Source of the DNA: Myxococcales bacterium | GTDB taxonomy: Bacteria > Myxococcota > Polyangia > HGW-17 > SLPX01 | Length of the DNA: 10,419 nucleotides | Direction: 5' to 3' | Assembly: GCA_007131745.1 (NCBI GenBank) | Contig: SLPX01000398.1 | Span: 1-10,419 of the forward strand | Shown: in pieces, positions 1 to 7,208 of the stretch | Numbering within the stretch: position 1 is the stretch's first letter | How the letters are laid out: every line of letters starts with the position of its first letter | Translations under genes and position numbers: made by a program | The notes under the pieces: generated by a model | Database searches by the model: none | The model's input: the letters and a program-made list of their open reading frames with translations, nothing else | Told to the model about the DNA's origin: nothing

Positions 1-3000
1 GAAAAATGGACCGATCTGGTCGAGCTCCTGCACCGGGAACTTGAATCATCAATCTCAGATGATGACATGGTCCGCCTCAAGCTGAAACTAGGGGCTGTGT
101 ACTCGGAAAAACTCGAGGACCTTCCCGCCGCAATAGATGCATACGAAGAAGTTCTGGCTTTTGATCCATCGAATGAAAAGGCGGTTTCCGCGCTGGAAAA
201 AATCATCATCAATGAGGAACACACATACCGGGTCGCCCAGATCCTCGAACCAATATACGAGAAACTGGATCAGTGGAAAAAGCTGATAGCTATATATGAA
301 GCCGAGCTGAAATTCATGGATGACAAGGTCAGAAGAGTTGAAATACTGACCGCCATCTCACGGTTGCATGACGAACGCGGAAAAGATCTTGAAATGGCCT
401 TCTCGGCGATGGCGCGCGCTTGGCTTGAGGACGTTAACGATATCGATGTTCTGCAATCCCTTGAAAACCTTGCAGGTCGACTGGGGGACTGGAAAACCCT
501 GGTTGAGGTTTTGCAGAAGGGTGTTGAAAACACCTACGATCCCGAACTTCAAGTCAAAGTCTGGAGTAAAATCGCCAAGGTTCAGGAGGAAGCTGTTCGA
601 GATATTGAAAAAGCGGTCGCAGCCTACAACAAGTTGCTGGAGGTCAGGGAGGACAGTGAAACCGCAATTTTAGCACTGGAAAAGCTTCTACCCAATCTTA
701 ACCGTTATGAAGAACTGGTTCCCATTTTGACCAGGAAGGCTGAAATGGCGGGAGACCCCCTGGAATCAGTGGAGATCTATTACAAACTGGCGGAAATACA
801 AGAAACAGTTCTTGAAAGAATCGATGATGCCATATCGACATGGCGACAAGTGATGACCATCAACGACGAAGATGAACTTGCCCTATCTGCGCTGGAACGT
901 TTGCTTGCTTCCAAGGAATCATGGCTCGAACTGACGGAGATATACAACCGAAAGATCGAACTGGTATCCGAACCTCAGTCGAAACGGGAGTACTTTTTCA
1001 AATTGGCTAAAGTCCAGGAAGAAAAGATGACCGAAGCCTTCGAGGCCATCGCTGCTTACCGAAGGGTCATAGATCTTTTTCCCGACGACAGTGAAGCTTT
1101 GTCGGCTCTCAACAGGTTGTATGCGAAAGAAAAGCTCTGGGCCGATCTTTTGGAAGTTCTGGACAGGCAAATCTCGCTTGAATCCGACCCTGCAGTTCGA
1201 AACGATCTGATGTACAAGGCGGGATGGATAATGCAAACCGAGATGAGTGATTTTGATGGAGCCATCTCCAGATACAAGAAGGTGCTGGAAAACGACCCTG
1301 GGCACGGTCCGGCACGCAAGGCCCTGGAAGAACTTGCAAAAAGTGACACTGCAAGAGAATCCGCTATCGCTGTTTTAGAGCCTTTGCTGAGGCAAGCAGG
1401 TGAATGGTCCACATTGAAGGAACTCTACCGGCTTAGAATCGAATCCGAACTGGAACCGGCCCGCAAAGTGAATTTTTTCATTGCGCTGGCAGAAATCAAC
1501 GAGGGCGGTCTGGAAGATAAAACTGCTGCGTTCGAGGCATACGGCAAGGCATTCGTTGAAGAGCCCGGAAATACAAACGTACAGGCTCAGCTTGAACGTC
1601 TAGCTAACGAGGGCTCAATGTGGAGCCGCATGGCGGAATTGTATTCGAGCCAACTCGAAAACATTTACGACACCGTTTTGGGTCACAGTGTCAGCACAGC
1701 GCTCGCCCGAATTCATGAAAACGCTCTTGATGACGATGAGAATGCATTGAAATACCTCAGAAAAGCGCTGGAATTTCAACCCGACAATATTGAGACGTTG
1801 CGAGAAGTCGACCGAATGCTTGTAAAGACGGAGCACTGGGAAGACCTTGCGGAAATCCTTCAAAGAGAAGTCGATGCCGTGGACGATCCTTCAGTTGCAG
1901 GATCGCTTTTCTTCAGGCTGGGTGAACTTCGCCGTGACCGGTTCAGCGACCCCGATGGAGCGGTGGGCGCATTCAACGATGTACTTGCAAGGGTTCCAGA
2001 CCACGCCGAGGCGCTGGGCGCCCTTGAAGCCATGCTGGCTGATGAAGAGCGCGTAACCAGGGTACTGGATATATTGGAGCCAGTCTACGAGAGCGCGCAG
2101 GATGCTGAAAAACTCCTTTTCCTGGCTCACAAGAGGCTCTCGCTTGCCGAAGATCCTTTTGACCGTGCTCGTTTGTTGGAACGCGTGGCCGACCTGGCTG
2201 AAAACAGACTCTCCAGGCCGAATGAAGCAATGCAAGCCATCGGCGAGGCGCTTGCTAATAATCCGGCCGAACTTCGTTATCTTGACGATCTCGAGCGTTT
2301 GGCCGATCTGACAGGAGAGTGGAAGTCTGCCTGCATGATGACTGAATCCCTAATCGACAAGACTGAAGATGAAACAGTGATCAAGGATCTCGGGCTTCGC
2401 ACGGCTCGATGGTACCTGGATCGTCTGTCCGATCTTGAAACAGCGGAAATGCTCTATAAGAAAGTGCTCCACGTAGACGACACTAATGCGTTGGCTCTTG
2501 ATGCCCTTGAAGCTATCTATCGGGCCAACACCGAGATCGAATCTCTCATGGGTGTTCTCGGAAAAAAGGCTGAGCTGATATTTGATGTAGAAGAGAAAAA
2601 GGCCGTGCTTAGAGAAATGGCGGAGTTGGCGGAAAACACACTGAATAACGCAGCCGAAGGGGCTAAAGCGTGGAAAATGATTTTTGAACTGGACGAATCT
2701 GATGTAGCGGCTCAAAATGCTCTTGTCCGGCTGTACGAAATCACGGAAGCATGGGACGATCTCGTCGAGGCCCTCCGCAATAAAAGCCGTTTCATAGACG
2801 ACCCGGAAGAAATGCTCAGAATCAAGCACCTTGTCGGCGAAATACTGCTCAACAAGCTTGATGACAAGGATCGCGCTGTAGAGGCGTACAAAGACGCTCT
2901 TGACCACAATCCTGAAGACGAAAAAGCCCTGGACGCATTGGAGAGCATATACGCGTCAAGGGAGGAATGGAACGAAGTCCAGGACATTCTGCTCAGGCGG

Positions 3001-4269
3001 ATGACAAACGCGGTAAACCCGGAAGAACGAATACCCATATACATTCGGCTGGCGGTTTTGGCGGAAGAAAAGTTCGAAAACACGGATGAAGCCGTTTCAT
3101 ACTGGCTCCAGGTCAAAAACACTGATCCGAAAAACGAACAGGCTTTCAAAAGGCTGGAAACTCTCTTCACCCGGGAGGAGCGGTGGTTTGATCTTGCCGA
3201 CATATTGCAGCAAAACGCCGAGCGTTACGCTTCTTTAGGCGAAGAATCCCGTGAAGTGGAATGCCTGGTTAGAGCTTCCGCCATTTGGGAATCAAAGCTT
3301 GAAAGCCCGGAAAACGCAGTCGGCATGCTGGAAAAAATACTGGAACGGGAACCGGGAAATGTAGCGGCTCTGAATGGATTGGCAAGGATATACGAGGCCC
3401 AGGAGCAATGGGAGGAATGCCGCAAAGTGCTTGCGCAGGCTGCAGCCGCAGGTCCCACGGGCAGAGACGGAGCCGAGTTATATTTCAGACAGGGCCGGGT
3501 CGCAGAAAAACTCGGCGATGGGGAAGAGGCCATCGAGCACTATGAACATGCGCTAGAGCTGGACGAAAGCCATCCTGAAGTGTTGGCGGTACTGGAAGAG
3601 ACTGCTCGAAACAAGGAAGACTGGAAGAAGGTCACCAAGCTGGTTCATACGAAGGCCAAGTACACGGAAGACGATCAGAAGAGATTGGAATACCTTTGCG
3701 AGCTGGGATCACTCTGTTCGGAAAAACTGGGCGAACCCGAAATCGGAGTGCCTTTCCTTGAACAAGCTTTGGAAATCGATCCCGAAAACCCGAAAGTATT
3801 GCAGCCTCTGGCCGATCTTTATTTCGCTGCAGGAAAAGATGATGCAGCGGAAAAGCTGTACACCGGCCTGGTGGAAGCACTGTCCAAGGAACGAAAAAAC
3901 AAAGCGTTGGGGCCGCTTTATTATCGGCTGGGTGCACTCGCCGAACGTAAGGGAGAACATGAGGAAGCTCTCAAGTGTTATGACCAGAGCTACCGGATGG
4001 ACACGACTTTTGCTCCCACCTTGATCGCTCTCGGCAAACTCTACATGGGACAAGAAGAGTGGGACAAGGCCAGGAGAATCTATCGTTCCATGCTTCTCCA
4101 AAACATCGATGAAAAATCGACCGGAGTCACTAAAGCCGATATCTATTACAATCTCGGACTTATTCACATCAAGGCAGGTGAAGACAAGAAAGCCAAAAAC
4201 ATGCTGCAAAGAGGCCTTGAACTCAACAAGGAGCATGAAGGCATCAAAGGATTGCTGGAACAGCTATAG
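1..4269 (+). CDS. Giant TPR-repeat scaffold protein, 5' end outside window
   Basis: This is an all-helical tetratricopeptide-repeat protein, probably a protein-protein interaction scaffold; the specific role is unknown. The frame is open from base 1 (EKWTDLVELL...), so the ATG at 67 is an internal Met and the true start lies upstream; 1422 residues are visible. Units contain a W-x-x-L-x-x-(I/V)-(L/Y) helix followed by A-x-x-A-Y-x-x-(V/L)-L and D-P-x-(N/D)-x-x-A-L-x-A-L, the TPR-like pattern. Trp codons, or their aligned substitutes, recur every 216 bases (72 residues, a pair of TPRs), with three longer 267-base units. From about base 3820 the repeats become more classical TPRs (YYRLGALAERKGEHEEALKCYDQS). 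No membrane segment or catalytic motif is visible. It stops 9 bases before the next gene, so the two are probably co-transcribed. Proteins of this design are common in Myxococcota. The repeat class is secure; the function is not. Confidence 0.93.
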   Translation, partial: EKWTDLVELLHRELESSISDDDMVRLKLKLGAVYSEKLEDLPAAIDAYEEVLAFDPSNEKAVSALEKIIINEEHTYRVAQILEPIYEKLDQWKKLIAIYEAELKFMDDKVRRVEILTAISRLHDERGKDLEMAFSAMARAWLEDVNDIDVLQSLENLAGRLGDWKTLVEVLQKGVENTYDPELQVKVWSKIAKVQEEAVRDIEKAVAAYNKLLEVREDSETAILALEKLLPNLNRYEELVPILTRKAEMAGDPLESVEIYYKLAEIQETVLERIDDAISTWRQVMTINDEDELALSALERLLASKESWLELTEIYNRKIELVSEPQSKREYFFKLAKVQEEKMTEAFEAIAAYRRVIDLFPDDSEALSALNRLYAKEKLWADLLEVLDRQISLESDPAVRNDLMYKAGWIMQTEMSDFDGAISRYKKVLENDPGHGPARKALEELAKSDTARESAIAVLEPLLRQAGEWSTLKELYRLRIESELEPARKVNFFIALAEINEGGLEDKTAAFEAYGKAFVEEPGNTNVQAQLERLANEGSMWSRMAELYSSQLENIYDTVLGHSVSTALARIHENALDDDENALKYLRKALEFQPDNIETLREVDRMLVKTEHWEDLAEILQREVDAVDDPSVAGSLFFRLGELRRDRFSDPDGAVGAFNDVLARVPDHAEALGALEAMLADEERVTRVLDILEPVYESAQDAEKLLFLAHKRLSLAEDPFDRARLLERVADLAENRLSRPNEAMQAIGEALANNPAELRYLDDLERLADLTGEWKSACMMTESLIDKTEDETVIKDLGLRTARWYLDRLSDLETAEMLYKKVLHVDDTNALALDALEAIYRANTEIESLMGVLGKKAELIFDVEEKKAVLREMAELAENTLNNAAEGAKAWKMIFELDESDVAAQNALVRLYEITEAWDDLVEALRNKSRFIDDPEEMLRIKHLVGEILLNKLDDKDRAVEAYKDALDHNPEDEKALDALESIYASREEWNEVQDILLRRMTNAVNPEERIPIYIRLAVLAEEKFENTDEAVSYWLQVKNTDPKNEQAFKRLETLFTREERWFDLADILQQNAERYASLGEESREVECLVRASAIWESKLESPENAVGMLEKILEREPGNVAALNGLARIYEAQEQWEECRKVLAQAAAAGPTGRDGAELYFRQGRVAEKLGDGEEAIEHYEHALELDESHPEVLAVLEETARNKEDWKKVTKLVHTKAKYTEDDQKRLEYLCELGSLCSEKLGEPEIGVPFLEQALEIDPENPKVLQPLADLYFAAGKDDAAEKLYTGLVEALSKERKNKALGPLYYRLGALAERKGEHEEALKCYDQSYRMDTTFAPTLIALGKLYMGQEEWDKARRIYRSMLLQNIDEKSTGVTKADIYYNLGLIHIKAGEDKKAKNMLQRGLELNKEHEGIKGLLEQL

Positions 4270-4278
4270 GATAGTCAC

Positions 4279-5664
4279 ATGTTATTTAGTCTCCACAGAT
4301 ATAGTTTCCTGCTTCTATTCGCAATCTCCGTAAGCTCTTTCGGCTGCGGATCCACAAGCGAGGATTTGAGGGATCCGGATGCGGCCGGTATTCATGATTC
4401 CGGCGTTCCGGACGCGGGTGACCCCGACACGGGACTGATCGATGCCGAACCTGAACCGGATTGCATTCCGGAAAGGGCCGATTTCTGGGTTTATGATCTT
4501 TCCGTCATGCCTCCACAGTATGTTGAAACTCCGGCCACCTGCCGGTCCGCCGGAAATCACGGCCTTGTGTTTGTAGCGGATGACATCTGGTTGGATCCGG
4601 TTACCCAGGAATCGGTGAACACATTGAGCCGAGCGTTCAACGAATCCACCCCGGCCGACCCGGACAAGGGAATTTATATGCTCACCACTTCGACTTTCGG
4701 TGAGCCTTCGGATGTGGATGACAATGACAGGGTCTTCCTGCTGCTCCTGGAGTTGCCTTCCTACCAGGGTTACCAGTTCGACGGATACATACGCCGTGAA
4801 GACACTCTTGGGGGAACATACTCGAACAACGCTGAGATTCTGTACCTCGACGCGGTCAGAAACGATATCGCCTCGGAGTACATGCTTGGAGTTGTGGCAC
4901 ATGAATTCTTCCACTTGGTACACCTGAATCACGACCCATGGGAGGAATCGTGGCTGGACGAGTCGCTCGCGCAGGCCACTATGATTCTGTGCGGGTACTT
5001 CGGAGACCTCTATGCTTGGGTGCCCAATTATACAAACAATCCGAACCAGATGCTGGTCGACAACAGCCCTACTTTTCACTACGGCGCCGGCTTCCTGTTC
5101 GGGGGCTACCTGCTGGAACGTTTCGGAGGCAGTTACCTCAGCGCACTGGTGGAAAACACTTCCACCGGGGTTTATTCAATGGAAGAAACATGGGCCGATC
5201 TTGGTTATGACCTGAGTTTCCGTGAAATCCTTGGAGATTGGGCCGCCGCGAATTGGCTGGATGAACCGGGACTGGGTGATGAACGACATTTCGGCTACAC
5301 TGCATTCTCCGTCCCTACCATTAATACCGTAGGACCCATTGAACCAGGCGTAGTTGCAGGTACCCGGACCATAAAACCGACCGGAGCGCTATATTACGAA
5401 TTTGATGTCGGATCCCTTCCGGCTGATTCCGATTCGACCGTAATACTCGTTTCACCGGGGTATGAATCCCTTGAAACAAGAGTAATGATTCACCCGAACG
5501 ACGACAAATCGGCAGCAATCGTCCACTACCCCGTTTTAGATGGAACGGAGAGCGCTTTCTCCATTAATGGCGCAGGCGATTCAATCAACAGAGTCGTGTT
5601 GGGAATAGTTTCACTTGCCGAGGATGATGTAACCATAGAATCCGTCACACTGGAGTTGGATTGA
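4279..5664 (+). CDS. Lipoprotein zinc metallopeptidase-like protein (HEXXH...E)
   Basis: This is a predicted outer-surface or periplasmic lipoprotein with a gluzincin-like protease core, 461 residues. A hydrophobic signal (about residues 8-20) ends in the lipobox-like S-F-G-C with Cys23. Residues 24-60 form an Asp/Gly/Pro-rich linker typical of deltaproteobacterial and myxobacterial lipoproteins. The region around 145-157 (SDVDDNDRVFLLL) resembles the Asp-rich strand that precedes the catalytic domain in M6/M30-like peptidases. The zinc motif is HEFFH at 208-212, and WLDESL supplies a likely third ligand, Glu228, 16 residues after His212. The C-terminal part (about 360-461) looks beta-rich and may be an accessory domain. 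It starts 9 bases after the TPR gene, with AGG close upstream of the ATG. The substrate is unknown, and assignment between M6 and M30 is uncertain. Confidence 0.82.
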   Translation: MLFSLHRYSFLLLFAISVSSFGCGSTSEDLRDPDAAGIHDSGVPDAGDPDTGLIDAEPEPDCIPERADFWVYDLSVMPPQYVETPATCRSAGNHGLVFVADDIWLDPVTQESVNTLSRAFNESTPADPDKGIYMLTTSTFGEPSDVDDNDRVFLLLLELPSYQGYQFDGYIRREDTLGGTYSNNAEILYLDAVRNDIASEYMLGVVAHEFFHLVHLNHDPWEESWLDESLAQATMILCGYFGDLYAWVPNYTNNPNQMLVDNSPTFHYGAGFLFGGYLLERFGGSYLSALVENTSTGVYSMEETWADLGYDLSFREILGDWAAANWLDEPGLGDERHFGYTAFSVPTINTVGPIEPGVVAGTRTIKPTGALYYEFDVGSLPADSDSTVILVSPGYESLETRVMIHPNDDKSAAIVHYPVLDGTESAFSINGAGDSINRVVLGIVSLAEDDVTIESVTLELD

Positions 5665-5699
5665 CGATCCGTCTTTGCCGTAAAGGGATAAAGAAATAA

Positions 5700-6653
5700 A
5701 TGAAAGGCAAGAAAGTTCTTTTTTTCGACTCCGACCGCAAAGCATGTAGGATAGCGGAACGAGCAATAGCCGCCACCGGAAGTTCCATTGAAACAATAAG
5801 GAATGAAAGAAATTTGTTCCAAAGAAGCGATCTGGAACACTTTGATTTGATTATTTTGAGTTTGGAGCATGAGAAAGACTGGAGCAGAACTTTCGAAGAC
5901 ATTGAAAAACATGCGGACGGAACAAAGCTGCTTCTTAATATCTCCTCTCCGGCTGATGAATACATTCCGATGATGACCGAAAAAACATATCTTCGGAATC
6001 TCATCGCCAAAAGCGATGGGCCTCTGGATACGGAAGAAATCATTGTCACGACCGAAAAGATATTCAGAGAAGACATCTTCGGGTTGGACAAATACATGAT
6101 GTGGGGCGTGGAACCGGTAGCGATAAAAGTTACAGACTCAAAGGATAAAGCAAAATACATCGGTGAAGTGTCTCAATACGCCACAAGACTCGGGTGCCCT
6201 CCAAGAGCCGTGGAGCTTGTGGAAACCGTGACGGATGAGTTCGTAACAAATGCTGTTTTCAATGCGCCGAGAGACGAAAACGGAAACCCCAAATACGCTC
6301 ATTTGAACCGCAGAGAAAGTGTGACACTTTCACCCGAAGAACAAGCTGAATTGTACTATTGCTGCGACGGCAGGTTTTTGTGCGTAGCCCAACGAGATCC
6401 TTTCGGAGCACTTACAAGAGAAACGGTTATCAATTACCTTGCGCGGTGCCTCAAAGGCGGACCTGGACAGATCCTGTACTCTTCCGGTGGAGCAGGACTG
6501 GGCCTTTTCCGCGTTTTCAAATCACTGAGCAAGTTCATCATCAATCTGTGTCCCGGAACAATGACCGAGGTAATTGCACTCATTGATCTCCGGGTAAACA
6601 TGAAAAAATTCAAACAATATCCCAAATCTCTCCATTTTTTCCAGAGGGATTGA
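5700..6653 (+). CDS. Pseudo-receiver / HATPase_c protein (anti-sigma kinase-like)
   Basis: This is a predicted cytoplasmic two-domain signalling protein of 317 residues. Residues 4-125 resemble a response-regulator receiver: KVLFFDSD gives the acidic pair (Asp10, Asp12) and Lys104 sits at the conserved Lys position. The phospho-acceptor strand reads FDLIILS, so Ser54 stands where Asp is expected, and phosphorylation is unlikely. Residues about 135-300 are a GHKL ATPase domain of the SpoIIAB/RsbW type: N-box ETVTDEFVTNAV (Glu180, Asn184), a D-P-F-G motif at 233-236 as G1-like box, and GGAGLGLF at 263-270 as G2 box. ATP binding therefore looks intact. No DHp domain or phospho-His is seen, so it is not a classical histidine kinase. 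The STAS gene 72 bases downstream is the natural substrate or partner. The start is the first ATG, preceded by a weak AAGGG about 13 bases away. Confidence 0.85.
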   Translation: MKGKKVLFFDSDRKACRIAERAIAATGSSIETIRNERNLFQRSDLEHFDLIILSLEHEKDWSRTFEDIEKHADGTKLLLNISSPADEYIPMMTEKTYLRNLIAKSDGPLDTEEIIVTTEKIFREDIFGLDKYMMWGVEPVAIKVTDSKDKAKYIGEVSQYATRLGCPPRAVELVETVTDEFVTNAVFNAPRDENGNPKYAHLNRRESVTLSPEEQAELYYCCDGRFLCVAQRDPFGALTRETVINYLARCLKGGPGQILYSSGGAGLGLFRVFKSLSKFIINLCPGTMTEVIALIDLRVNMKKFKQYPKSLHFFQRD

Positions 6654-6709
6654 ACTCGGAGAACCCGTAAGCTCGAACACTGCCGAAGAACATACGCTTT
6701 GACTATATG

Positions 6710-6714
6710 AGGAG
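6710..6714 (+). promoter_or_regulatory. Ribosome binding site of the STAS gene
   Basis: AGGAG lies 11 bases before the ATG at 6726. The spacing is at the long end of normal, but no better start is near. Confidence 0.6.
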
Positions 6715-6725
6715 TTCGCTTCAAC

Positions 6726-7208
6726 ATGAAGACTTCCCAGGAAGATAGCCGGTTTTGCATTGAAGAAAACGGCAAGCTGAATGAAAAAACGATCAAGTTG
6801 ACAGGAGTGATTGATGAATTTGCCGATCTTTCCTTTTTCTCCCGTTTGACCGGCAGAAATGAAATCAACCTTTCAGGCGTCCGACGCATCAACTCTTTTG
6901 GAGTGCGCATTTGGATGGATGCGGTCCGCAAAGTAGCGGAAGACGTTGAATTGACCTTCGTCGATATTTCACCGCCCCTGGTCGAGCAACTCAATATGAT
7001 ACAAGGATTCATGGGAAAAGGTGTTATTGAATCCTTTCAAGTCCCCCTGATCTGCACCGAGTGCGAATACGAAGAATCCGTAACATGCCCGACAGCTGGT
7101 TTCACCAAGGAAAAGTCAATTTACGGAAGAAAATGCCCTGAGTGCATGCATCCCATGGAGCTGGATGACCTGGAAGAACAATACCTGGGTTTCATTCGCA
7201 CGATTTAG
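6726..7208 (+). CDS. STAS-domain protein with C-terminal zinc ribbon
   Basis: This is a predicted anti-sigma-factor-antagonist-like protein of 160 residues. Residues about 10-105 form a STAS domain: the strand INLSGVRRINSFGVRIW carries Ser57 followed by F-G, the position phosphorylated in SpoIIAA/RsbV (there D-S-S/T-G; here N-S-F-G). A Cys-rich tail follows: C110-x2-C113, C121, and C137-x2-C140, so a treble-clef or ribbon-type zinc site is likely. The start ATG is supported by AGGAG at 6710-6714, 11 bases upstream. It lies directly behind the HATPase gene, so the pair probably works by partner switching, with the upstream ATPase phosphorylating Ser57. The 3' end overlaps the convergent gene by 17 bases. 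The output target, whether a sigma factor or a cytoplasmic complex, is not in the window. Confidence 0.83.
   Translation: MKTSQEDSRFCIEENGKLNEKTIKLTGVIDEFADLSFFSRLTGRNEINLSGVRRINSFGVRIWMDAVRKVAEDVELTFVDISPPLVEQLNMIQGFMGKGVIESFQVPLICTECEYEESVTCPTAGFTKEKSIYGRKCPECMHPMELDDLEEQYLGFIRTI

Noticed and set aside
67..4269. ATG at 67 as the true start of the TPR protein
   Set aside because: The frame is open to base 1 and already carries the repeat pattern (EKWTDLVELL), so the gene begins upstream of the window.
6654..6725. Promoter in the HATPase-STAS gap (TTGACT near 6700)
   Set aside because: No -10 sequence lies at a usable distance before the ribosome binding site; co-transcription is simpler.
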